From Zingiber officinale (Eukaryota > Streptophyta > Magnoliopsida > Zingiberales > Zingiberaceae), in contig NC_056002.1 in NCBI RefSeq assembly GCF_018446385.1, positions 5,691,474 to 5,755,473 of the forward strand: a stretch of DNA of 64,000 nucleotides, written 5' to 3'. The position numbers were made by a program, and so were the translations under genes. Under the pieces are notes generated by a model. That model was not told where the DNA came from, did no database searches, and was given only the letters and a program-made list of their open reading frames with translations. Positions 38,115 to 48,242 of this stretch are shown here, piece after piece (position 1 is the first letter of the stretch; each line of letters starts with the position of its first letter).

Positions 38115-38515
38115 GGGGCTCCCTCCTCCTCTTTCCCCCTCTGCTCATCACCATCGCCAGATTCCCGTTCGCACTGCCGTTTCGGTGACCCCGACTTCAC
38201 CCTCAGCCCCGGCACGCTGTACGACGTGCTCGGCGTCGCCGCTGCCACATTGGGGCTCGAGATCATGGTGGCTTACTGGAGGCTCGCCGGCGCATGCCAC
38301 CCGAACGCGGTGGTCGCGGCGGACCGGCTGACGAGTTCATGTGGATCCACGCGGCCTACGAGACGCTCTCTGACTTGGACAAGAGCACCGAGTATGATCG
38401 AGGGGTCCTCGTCGCCGATCGGAGATGGAGGTCGTTCCATTCTTCCTGATCGTCGTATTCCTTCTACGCCGGCCGACGCCAACCGCGGACGTGGGAGATG
38501 GACCAGTGCTGGTAA
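38115..38515 (+). pseudogene. Captured DnaJ11-like chloroplast J-protein fragment
   Basis: One frame gives DPDFTLSPGTLYDVLGV, then YWRLAGACHPNAVVAADR. After a frame shift near 38330 another frame continues ADEFMWIHAAYETLSD, DKSTEYDRG and, past a stop, WEMDQCW with its own stop at 38513-38515. These match the J-domain and the characteristic WETDQCW tail of small plastid J-proteins of the DnaJ11 type. The catalytic HPD triad reads HPN, one in-frame stop and one frameshift are present, and no intron is seen, as in the parent family. It lies between CACTA terminal repeats, so it is a captured, non-functional copy. The parent gene is not in this window. Confidence 0.8.
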
Positions 38516-39487
38516 CTAACAAGATGCATCAAAGGTGTTTGATTATATGCCGATCTCAAATTTTCTACCCTAAATTTCTTTATTGCTGTTCTTTGTACAT
38601 GTTCACAGATCAAATAATCTTTGATCTCGCCAAACAACCTCTTCTTATTTCAATTTTGTTTTCCCTTTTCCTTAGGCAATCGTATTAATCTAAGATTACA
38701 ATCAAAACTAAAGAAAACCTTTGACTTCATGTTCTGTTTGCTTTAAAAACAAGAAGTTCTGAGACTTCTCGGATCTCTATTTGATCAGCAACTCTTTGGT
38801 TTTTTTAAGAAAGGTTTTTACTCAAGTTGCTACAATTAATTCATAGATGCAAACGGAGGAAGCATTTGATTGTGATGGTTTCGCTTCACCTTCCTTTAGA
38901 GGAACAGCTGAACAACTTTGTAACAAATGAATAAGCCTTCTTGTCTCATCTAACCTTAAAAAGTGTACCAGCTTCCTACTTCCTTGAGTTAGGACATGGA
39001 GGCAGTGAGGATGGCAGCAATTATGAGTAAGAACATGGAGGCAGTGAGGATGAGCGAAAGGTATGTCTCACCTAGGTTTTGTTTGGAAAAGTGATTTTTT
39101 TTTAAAAAAAATAATTTTATTAAACATATTTAAAATCATTGGGGTAAGTTACAAGGCTTGCAAAGATGAAATGTGAGTTTTTCCAGGTTGTGTTGTTTCA
39201 TTATTTGTCAGCATTTTGCAATCAATTGGTTTATAAGAATCTTTGAATTTTTGAAGCATATGTAATGAAGCATTATTTTAAGAACAAGGAGAAGCTACTT
39301 TTATATAAATGTGAGTTTGTACAACTTTTGTGTTTCTTCCTTTGGCGATAAGAATTTATTGCTTGGAACTGCAGAATTCTCCTTTTTCTTTGCTTATGTT
39401 TGGAACTAATCTTGCTTTCTGAAAACCATTAGTGTTTGTATAATGGTGTTGTATCTGCCTCAAGGTTGGAATTGGTCTTGCTTCCTT
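38516..39487. other. CACTA interior between the captured genes
   Basis: This stretch is AT-rich. It includes a short repeated block (ACATGGAGGCAGTGAGGATG near 38993 and 39033) followed by a GTATGT donor-like site. I do not recognise a parent gene. It could be intron or flank captured with either fragment. Confidence 0.35.
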
Positions 39488-40838
39488 CCTTTGAGAAATG
39501 GAAATGAAAATTCATATACAATTGAAGTAATTGTTTATGATTATTTTCTGTGACAACAGAGAATTCAATTGTGTTACTCTGCTGATTTTCCTTGCTTAAA
39601 TGTTGGAAAACCAAAAGGACCATCATATGTGCCCCTTGAGGTTTTTGAGCTCATTCTACTTCACTTTTTTTTATTTTTTTTTGAAAGAACCTTTATTTTT
39701 ATCCTGACAAATTTGGCAAACTATTCAGTTCTGCTCCTTAGTTTCACTGCAAAGATATACCAAATCACTGTCAACATTTCAACAAGCTTCCCTGGTGGAA
39801 AAGTCAAGGTTGAAGCCTTATGAATGAATAAGTGTCCTCAGTGAGGTATGTGTCGATCTTTAAGATTGGTTTTGTTGGTATGACATGTATGCTGTTTTTT
39901 CATGCTTCTCCTTGGATGATAGATAGGCTTTGAGATTCAATAATTATGATGCTCACCCACTCCTACATGCATGTAGCGTTAGCATTGCCACTGCTTTTAC
40001 TCAAATAGAAGGCGTAGTATTGCAACCTCCCCGGGTATGATTTTATGTTTTGTATTTATATTTTTACGTATTATTTGAGGTTATTTATGACAAAAGCAAA
40101 TGCTGCAGCTCAGAGTTGGCAATGGAGAGGACTTTATTCCATCAAGGGGGAGATGGAATTTTAACCAAAAGGTGTTTTTTTTTTCTTTCAATGAGTTTAT
40201 TATTGTAGTTAAAATATATACCTCTTTCAGAAATTAATGGAGCCGTCTCAAATCACCCGTTGGGTTGTTGTTAATTTTTTAGCTCGACGTGATGTTTCAA
40301 GCCTCATACATGACATGCGCAAATGCACAAATATGAAGCGCATTGTATGTTTTGACATTACTTTTTTCCCATGGAGTTTTAAATGCAGGGACAATTATTT
40401 TTAACCAAATTTGTCATACAAGGAATTATGACTTCTACATGTGCTCTAATGCTGGCATGATTGCAAGCTCTGTGTTTCAAAAGTTGTACTCTATTTAAAG
40501 CCTTTACATTTATAAATTTTTAGCATTCTTGGTCGGTGTGGATTTTATTTGGGTGCTTTCTTTTTTACAAGTACCTGCTTTGTGAATTACTAGGTATATT
40601 TTCAAAATTAAATTATCAATGTTCTTGACAGGAACTTGCTTTATGGATTAAATTCTGCCATTTGTCTAAATAAATTCAATATTTCAAGAGCTATAAGTAA
40701 TTCAAGTTTTTCTTATATTGGTGTTTGTAATTTCATAGGGTACAACCCGACCCACTCATGACCATGTGCTAATGGATGAGAATGGATTTATTACTGATTT
40801 CCTGCAGGAGCTTGTTCATTCCCTTTCTCATGTGTAAG
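39488..40838 (+). pseudogene. Captured AGO4-clade Argonaute fragment, multi-exon
   Basis: Argonautes of the AGO4/6/9 clade load 24-nt siRNAs and direct DNA methylation. Exon-like blocks appear in family order with splice sites. 39488-39643 is the PAZ end (VIVYDYF, RIQLCYSADFPCLNVGKPK). 39731-39845 is CSLVSLQRYTKSLSTF and ASLVEKSR. 39927-40034 is NYDAHPLLHACSVSI and FTQIEG. 40109-40171 is LRVGNGEDFIPSRGRWNFN. 40231-40344 is the MID start (ITRWVVVNFLARRDV). 40389-40462 is CHTRNYDFYMCSNAGMI. 40739-40838 is GTTRPTHDHVLMDENGF and LQELVHSLSH. GKPK after CLNV indicates the AGO4 clade, since AGO1 types have other residues there. N-terminus, early PAZ and central PIWI with the catalytic residues are absent, and at least two in-frame stops occur. 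One intron appears to use a GC donor (ATT|GCAAGC). Confidence 0.88.
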
Positions 40839-42164
40839 CACTTGTTTATATATACGTAACTAATATTTTAGTTCTCCAATGATTAATATTGTAATTGAGA
40901 TATCCTATTCTATGTCCAAATGTACAAATATAAGAGGAGTACAACTGTGATATCTGTGGGTAAGTTGGTTCGTGATTTGTGCCATACCTTATAAATTGTT
41001 AGGACCCCTGTATTGAAAAATCTGGACTGTGGTTTCATTTGAAGGTTTGACTATTCTTTCCAAGTTAAACTTGTGAAAATTTTAGGTCAACTAGAGTCCA
41101 TCCAATCCTACCAGACAAGATTAGTGACTGGTTCCAGTTTTAACCTGCTGAAGTGAATTGTCCAAGATTTTGAAACTTGTCTCCTTTGATCATAAATAAC
41201 TTGCATGTTTTGACAAGATCTAATAAACATTTCTTTTATTTATATGATTGTTTTTACAAGATCTAATGATTTTTTTTTCTATAATTGTAGATTGTGCCTT
41301 GTCCATTGTTAGCACTTGCAATTTACTTGGAAGTTGTTTCGGTGTTGTCCTACATAAGGTCAACGACTGATGCAAAACATAAAGGTAAAACCTAAATTAT
41401 CATATCTTTGCATATTCATAAATAAAATATGTTGTCTTTTAACATTTTAGCTTCTGTTGTGTTTTTTGTTTTTTTAACTCATGTAGTTCAATGAAATAAT
41501 GGGTTAAGCTTCCGAATCCAAGTTCGGTCTAGAGAAGGACCATAGTGAGTACTTAACCAAATACCAAAGGTTTCATTGATTCAAATGAAACTTGAGGGAC
41601 TAAATTTAAGTATTCAAACCTCTATCATGATCATGGGTATTGGCTAAGTCTCAACTTATTAGGAGGTAAGAAATGACCCCTCTTTCTTCTTTAGAAATCT
41701 AGCACATCATATTAATATTTTTTTTCTTCTCTTCATCCTGAAGGAAAGTAATCTCCAGGACGTTTATTTTCAGAAAAGGGATAAAGCTAGGTTTGCAAGC
41801 TAAGTCTATGAAGTTTTGTATGCAGAAAAAGGACCAGTACGTGAAGATTGTTAGCACATCCTGATCACTTGATCTATTCAGAAACGGATAAGTTAATTTG
41901 CATGGTTGTGGTTTGATAAACTTAATTTTGTGGTTGTCATGAACTTATGGTCATGTTTGGATAGCTTAGCTTGTAGTAATTGTAGAAGTTTATAAACTTA
42001 ACTTAAGTGAATGTACATATATGTTGTACCAGTTTTTGGTTGAGACAAGATGTATAAAACGCAACTGAATGTATATATGTTGACAATGGTTTTGTGAATG
42101 TATATATGTTGTACAGGTTTGTGTGTAAAAAAATTATTTTATCTATTCGTGATGCATTTTCTAA
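40839..42164. other. CACTA interior, right part
   Basis: AT-rich sequence follows the last clear Argonaute exon. A possible further exon near 40930-40972 reads RSTTVISVG before a GTAAG donor, which fits the AGO sequence after HSLSYV. No other protein family is recognised. Confidence 0.4.
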
Positions 42165-42515
42165 TCAACATAGACAACAATTTTTTAACCGTTGTGAAAA
42201 TTATGCAAAGACAATGGTTTTAAACTAAATTGGAAGAAAGACAACAGTGTATTTGTTGTCAAAAGCATATCTGCGATCAAAATTATTGCAAAACTGGCAA
42301 TTACAATGGTTTTATATGTTGCAGAACTGTTGTCATTGGTATTAAAAGACAACGCTTTAAATCCGTTGCATGACTATTGTCTAATGTGATCAAAGACAAC
42401 GGTTTTAAACCGTTGTCTTTTACCGCACATTTAACAACACTGCCAATTACAACGGTTTTAAAGAGCCTACGACAACGGTTTTTAACCGTTGTCTTTTAAT
42501 AATTTTGTTGTAGTG
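42165..42515. repeat. Right terminal and subterminal repeats of the CACTA element
   Basis: Multiple copies of the AAAGACAACGGTTTT motif in both orientations lead to the terminal inverted repeat ending TTGTTGTAGTG. The motif is the same as on the left arm, which ties the two ends into one element. Confidence 0.85.
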
Positions 42516-42529
42516 AAAGTAATGTTAGG

Positions 42530-42911
42530 AATATAATATACATTAGACAGAGACAAATTATACATACAAATAGAGTCAATACCGGCTAATGGCATGGGAG
42601 AACCATCAACGCTTATGACCAAACACAAAAGGAGATGAATTTATAGATACAAAAGAATTGACATTAGGCGATATATGATGTGAAACTCGAGAATCAAAGA
42701 TCCAAATAGGAGAAGGTATACATGAGGTACCACTAGAGGGCAAACCTATGTGAGAAGAGGTAGACATGGCATGTGACTGAGATGCAAGGAACTCCTGAAA
42801 CAGTTTGGTAAGAGCAGCGATTGTGGCATTGGATGATTGAGTCACTCCAGAATTTGTAGGAGGAACTGTTGTTGCCATGTTGGGTGCTCCAGGTTTAAGG
42901 AATCATTATTG
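42530..42911 (-). mobile_element. Ty1-copia gag/protease fossil fragment
   Basis: The minus strand (42878-42606) encodes a short gag-like tail, then WIFDSRVSHHISPN, which matches the Copia aspartic-protease region (usual form WIFDSGASHHM). A related but separate copy of part of this sequence lies at 62750-62955. The fragment is broken. A CACTA element lies directly to its left, and a large Copia-like element inserted directly to its right, with flanks TAGTT and TGGTT. Confidence 0.7.
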
Positions 42912-43194
42912 TAGTTTGTTAGTAGAATTTTTCCTGGGTCAAGGTTGACTAGGTTGACTAAGTTTGAGTTGACTCAAGCTTGAGTCTTGATATTTGAGTT
43001 CTAATATTTGACAATGTATGGAGATTGCAAGTGTAATTATCTATAGGGGATATTGATGGTCAAAGGTTAACTAGAAGAGTCAAGTAGGTCAAAGTTGATT
43101 GGATACTTGACTGAGAAGTCCTAACTGGAGGTTAAGCAAGGAGAAGACCAACGGGAAGGTTGGAAGAAGAAGAAAATCCAAGTAAGTCAGTGTT

Positions 43195-43565
43195 GACCGG
43201 ACACTTGGTGTGGAAAGTCTTGGTGAGTGAAGCCAGACAGTTGGAAAGTCCTAGTGAGTGAAGCTAGGTAGTGAAAAAAGTCCCAGTGAGTGAAGTCAGG
43301 TGAAAAGTCCTAGTGAATGAAGCTAGGCAGAAGGAAATCCTGGTGAGTGAAGTCTGTTGGTGAAAAGCCCTAGTAAATGAAGCAAGACATGTGAAAATCT
43401 GGGTAGTGAAAGTCCTGGTGAGTGAAGTCGGACCCTAGTAAGTGAAGCTAGGTAGTGGAAGTCCTGGTGAGTGAAGCCGAGCCCAAGTAAGTGAAGTTAG
43501 GTGGTGAAAGTTCTGGCGAGTGAAGACAAGCAATGAAAGTCCTAGTAAGTGAAGCTGGGAAACTC
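43195..43565. repeat. Minisatellite in the 5' LTR of element X
   Basis: Imperfect ~35-bp units built on AGTCCTAGTGAGTGAAGC and AGGTAGTGGA are repeated about ten times. Related arrays occur at 48450-48785, 55725-55910 and 56280-56500 in other LTR copies. Confidence 0.75.
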
Positions 43566-45407
43566 TAAGGGGAGATAACCCTAGGTAATATGTGACCGAC
43601 TGGTTTTCGATCGACCGTGCACGATCGATCAAACCAGTAAATTATTAAGAATGCTAACACTATTTTTCTTTACCATTTTATATATATTGTGCTAACTCAA
43701 TATTGCAGACAAGTCTTAGTAGATCAGCTTGGTCAGATACTAAGAAAGGCCAGAGAAAGTCCAAACAGGCCTAAAGGACCAGATGTTTGGCAAGTAAGTG
43801 GAGGTAAGTCACTGGAGGAGAGTGACTAAGTGAGGACGCGTTTCAGTTGAGGGGGCAGTGGGCGTCAGTCCAGTTTAGGTCCATTTCAAAAGTCTAAATT
43901 GAGACCCTGACTAGATTCTGATCTGGAGGACAGGATCTAAGTCATAATTTGATCATATTTTTAATATACTAACTCTATTTTGCAAGGTAATTTTTATGTC
44001 TGGACTAACTCTTTTTGCAGAAAAGAAAATATTGAAAAAGAGTGGTCCGGGTGCCTTGAAGGGATCTGAGTGCCCGGACTTTGGCCGCTCGGAGTTAATT
44101 TGAGCACTCAAACCAGTTTCACACAGGCCTGCCTGGCTAGGCACCCGGGCGATCAGGGCGCCCGGAGTTGGTCCAAGTACCCGAATAAAAAAAATTATCC
44201 AGAAGTTGAGTTAGAGTGCGACAACTGACCGAACTCACGTCAACGGTATAGGTGCCTAGAAGGGGTCCAGGTGCCCGAAGGTAGATAAACTTGGCGGATC
44301 AAGTTTCGATGAGAGCTCACCGCGTCAACACAGTCCAAGCGCTTGGATGGGGCTATAAAAGTAGGCTTTGACTAGCAGGTTTATAACAACATTTTCTATG
44401 ACTTTCATATTCACACGCTATTCTAAAAAGGCTTTGACGACACTGAAAGGCTGCTCCTAAGTTTGAAAAATGAAAATTTCTACAAATTTCCTTTCTGTTT
44501 GTCGATAACATTGACATTACAGATATTGTACTTAACTTTGTAAATCCATTTTGAATTGATAGTGATCACCCATCGAAATCACTCTCACATACGAGTCTTG
44601 GAGTAGGAGTCGTCGAAAGCTCCAAACCAAGTAAAATTACTTCTGTTAGCGTGTGCTTGTTTTAAATTATGATTTTCTATTAACACTATTCACCCCCCCC
44701 CCTAGCATATTTATGGCCCTACAGTTTTCTCAGAATGATGTGAGGTGGCTAGAATTGATTTGTCAATCGATTTCGGGGTCTTCTGCCAAAGCACAGAAGA
44801 CATCTGGATAGATTAGTTGATCGATCCAGCTACCCCAATCGATCAGCCGATTGATTGAGATATGACCGTTATGCAAGTTATGAGCTTTGGACGGCTAGGA
44901 TCACATGGATCTAACATGGCAATCGATTGGGGAGTAAACCCAATCGATTGGAAGCCCTAAATCACGAAGTATAAAGGTGACGACAAGGTTCAAACGCAAC
45001 AACACTTCCACGATTCTTCTCCAGTATTGTTCACCGGACTTTAAGCTTAGAAGACAAGTACTGTTGCACTTTTCAACTGGCCCAGAGGCATCTTCAAGCT
45101 ATAAGAGATCAAACAAGAGAGGTATTTCATTGTATTATTGTACATTTACTTCTTATTTTGAGTTGTACTCTTGTGTGAGCTTGTACGAGGTTTCTCCGCC
45201 TCCGGATTGTTTTGAGAATGAGTATTTAGTGGAGAGTGTGCTCGTATGTGGATCCTTGAATTAGTCACCTTATCTTGAGGTGGATACCAAGTAAATTTTT
45301 TGTGTTAGCATTGAAAGAGTTTGCTTCTAGTTTTCCACTGCAAATCATCCTAAACGAAGCAAGATGAGCTATTCACCCCTGCTCTAGTTCCGGAGTGTCC
45401 CAACAAG

Positions 45408-45419
45408 TGGTATCAGAGC
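45408..45419 (+). promoter_or_regulatory. Primer binding site, initiator tRNA-Met type (element X)
   Basis: TGGTATCAGAGC follows the end of the 5' LTR (CCCAACA) by two bases. This is the standard Copia primer site and fixes plus orientation for element X. Confidence 0.85.
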
Positions 45420-45429
45420 GAGACCACTC

Positions 45430-47220
45430 TTCACCAGACTCATTGTCGAAAAGGGTAGCTAACTAGAGGAAGAAGAAGTTAAATCCATAATTTCAACAAA
45501 GTTAAAGACTTCATCAACAAGCTCAACTTCAAGATAAATTTCTGAGATGGACTCAGATTTGATACACGAGCACCTCCACCATATGGATTTGGAAGTTTTG
45601 ATCTTTGAAGATCAAGGATCAAAAATTTTCTCATGATGAAGATAGAGCAAGAGTTTGCTCTAATGGAAGAATTTGAGGCTCTAAAGGATAGCAAAGGCAA
45701 AATCACCAATAGAAGCAAATGGAGCAAGGAGCAAATTTAAAGATGTGAGGCCAATGACAAAGTGACCAAACTATTGGTCAATTTATTACCTAGCAACATC
45801 TTGAGCAAGATAGGAGAATATGAAGATGTCAATAAGCTTTGGAGAAAATTGACAAAGATTCATGAAATCCTCTCCACTATACCAAATCAAAAAGAATCCA
45901 GAGAGGGACACTTATTGGATCACGAAGAAGAAGATTTAGAAGTTAAGAGATGGCCATCTTCTAAAGGATAGAGCACAAGGATAAAGGTAAAGGGAGATAC
46001 TCTTTATTTCACATGGATGAGGATTCGAAGGTTGATAGATGCTCAACATCCAAAGATGAAGATGAAGATGAAGAGGCATCCATCTCAAGGATTGAGGGGG
46101 AGCGTCAATCCTTGGCACCAGATCAAGAAGAAGCCTCTACATCCGGATTAAAAGAAAGATCATGTGTCGCCCCTATAATCAAAGAAGGTATAATAATTTC
46201 AATTATAAATAATAAATATCACTTTATTTACTTTGAGTGTAGGGAAAGTGGACATTACAAGAGTAAGTATCTGAAGTTGACCAAGAAGAAGGGTCAATTG
46301 ACAACAAAGGACAAGGAGAAGCCCAAGGAAGTTAGTCCCCTCGTGCGAAAAGGCAAGGAGCACATTGTGTGCTTTTCTTACAATCAAAAGGGACATTATC
46401 AGAGTTAATGTCTAAAGGGAAGGAATCCGATCAAGAACAAAGGAGGAAGCTCAACTCAAGGAAGAGCTCTCAAGAGAAAACCCAAGGTATCATTTATTGA
46501 AGCAATTCCTTTAAGCCATGACAAAAAAACATGTTAGGTTCAATCTTTATCATTTTAATGCTATTTATCATGAAAATAGGAAGCATGATAGAATTAGAAA
46601 AAATATGTATCGTATCATGCCAAAACTACTGTATCTAAGGCTAGGAAGGTAGATAACAAATTAGACAAGAATTCTAAGGATTTTAGATAGCCTAAAGATA
46701 AAAATGTCAAAGGCAGTCTAGAAAATCCACATCCAAGGATTAAGGATGGAAACCCAAGCCTTGAGGTCAAGACTTGATAATTGGAAAAGACCCTAAAAAG
46801 AATGAAAAATATTTTTAAGGGGTCAAATGAGCATAATCTAGGGATAGATAAACAAGAATTATCCAATAGTAGGAGGAGTTTGGGATACAAATCTCAAGCC
46901 AAGAAGGATGTCCCTTCTTATCATAGAGTTTCATATAATTATGAAACTAACCCTAGGACTAGGGGTCAAGTCAAGGATACAAGGGAAGTCATCTCTAGAG
47001 TTAACCTTGAAAACACCAATGCAACTAAGGCTTTTAAAAAGCCTAAGAAAGTCACTAAGAAGGTTACAAGGGAAGTTATCGCTAGAGATGACCTAGAGGA
47101 GTCTAGCATGGCCAAGACTTCTAAGAAGCCTAAGAAGGTCATTAGGAAGGTAACTAGGGATGTTATCCCTAGTGAGTACGTAGTACATCCAAGGAGCACT
47201 AATAGATTTTGAATTTCTAA
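45430..47220 (+). mobile_element. Gag-like region of element X (fossil)
   Basis: The plus strand encodes a Copia gag-like stretch (KLLVNLLPSNILSKIGEYED, then VNKLWRKLTKIHE), then acidic sequence. Two degenerate CCHC-like knuckles follow near 46230-46410 (CRESGHYKSK and CFSYNQKGHYQS) and then a lysine-rich repeated segment, KKPKKVTKKVTREVIA, near 47030-47180. The region is broken by several changes. No polymerase domains follow. Confidence 0.65.
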
Positions 47221-47647
47221 GAGTGTGTTCTCTACACCGTAGATAAATTTAGAGAGTGTCAACTCTAATTGGAAGGGTAGTTAACTCAACCTTAATGAAG
47301 TTTGACACTTGGAGGCATGTTGAAGGTTTTGTTAACCTTTGAAAATGTAGGTTTAAGTGTTTACTCTTTTGGAAGAGTAAAATGTGCAAAAAATTTAAAG
47401 ATTTGGACTTAATTAAAATTGACACAAATAGAAAGAGTCAAAGAAATGTCAAGTTGAGATTTTGACATTCTCCTGAGAAATAAGGGCAAACATAGGTCTA
47501 TTTTTAAATTTAGAAATTAATTAGGGATACTTAGATAGATAATCTAGGTAAACTATTTATGCTAAATTGTCGTGATTGTTTACACATCATATGTCATAAC
47601 ATCATATTTTGTATTTACATCATTATGAAAAATATCACATGTCATAT
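47221..47647. other. Non-coding interior of element X
   Basis: AT-rich sequence downstream of the gag-like region, with no recognisable domain or repeat. In a complete Copia element the protease and integrase would be expected here. Confidence 0.4.
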
Positions 47648-47666
47648 CATACATACATCATATAGC

Positions 47667-47860
47667 GTCCCCTCGGGACGGTCTAGTGGCTAGCGCATGA
47701 GGTCTGGGGTTTGAATCTCGGTAAAGTCGAGGTAAATGCCTCCCTTATGTGCTAGTCACTATTCCAAAGGCTAGTAGCCGCCCGTGATTTACCTCCTCCA
47801 TGTTGGCCCTGGGGTGGGTTGGCCGGGGTGCTGGGGGCGAGTGTATTCACCTTTTGCCAC
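47667..47860 (+). mobile_element. tRNA-derived SINE, perfect 19-bp target duplication
   Basis: The 194-bp body starts GTCCCCTCGGGACGG. It carries an A-box-like GTCTAGTGGCTAGCG and a B-box-like GGTTTGAATCTCGG, the internal RNA polymerase III promoter of tRNA-derived SINEs. CATACATACATCATATAGC flanks it perfectly at 47648-47666 and 47861-47879. Its body matches the inverted copy at 15365-15574. The exact duplication implies a more recent insertion than the surrounding retrotransposon. Confidence 0.9.
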
Positions 47861-47879
47861 CATACATACATCATATAGC

Positions 47880-48242
47880 TATAGTATGTTTTCTTTTGAA
47901 AACTATTCATTATGATATATACCATAAATCATCATGCATTAGTTTAATTCTTTATAATTAAGGATAATGGTATTAGCTATCAAATGGCATCCTAGTGGAT
48001 GATCACAATTTAAATGTCTAAATAGAGATGCATAAACCCTTAGATTAGGAAAAACCAATATCTACATCTTTCAAAGACCATAAGTTAACTAGTATGTGTT
48101 TTGATGCACATTAGATATAAGTGAGATATTAGAAGGATAAACAAAACTCAAGATATTGATTTAGTATATCTTTTTGAGTTTTAATTTCATCAAAACACAT
48201 AGTTATGTATAATCCAATCATTGAGAAAGCTAGTGTACAAGT
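47880..48242. other. Non-coding interior of element X
   Basis: Short AT-rich stretch between the SINE and a solo LTR, with no gene or repeat recognised. Confidence 0.4.

Larger units (their letters stand above)
37643..42515 (+). mobile_element. Non-autonomous CACTA transposon with captured host genes
   Basis: It begins CACTACAACAAAA and ends in the reverse complement, TTTTGTTGTAGTG; the ~28-bp terminal inverted repeats differ at only two positions. The 3-bp target duplication AAA lies at 37640-37642 and 42516-42518, as expected for CACTA (En/Spm) elements. Dense subterminal repeats of AAAGACAACGGTTTT in both orientations fill about 280 bases on the left and 350 on the right. No transposase is visible, so it depends on another element. 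The interior carries a J-protein fragment (38115-38515) and a multi-exon Argonaute fragment (39488-40838), both in plus orientation. It is inserted in Copia-derived DNA. Confidence 0.92.

Noticed and set aside
43195-43565. Possible CRISPR-like array of regular repeats
   Set aside because: Plant LTR minisatellite with no unique spacers; units are contiguous and diverged.
47690-47735. Possible tRNA gene from the B-box-like sequence
   Set aside because: No cloverleaf; the flanking target duplication and the second copy show it is a SINE head.
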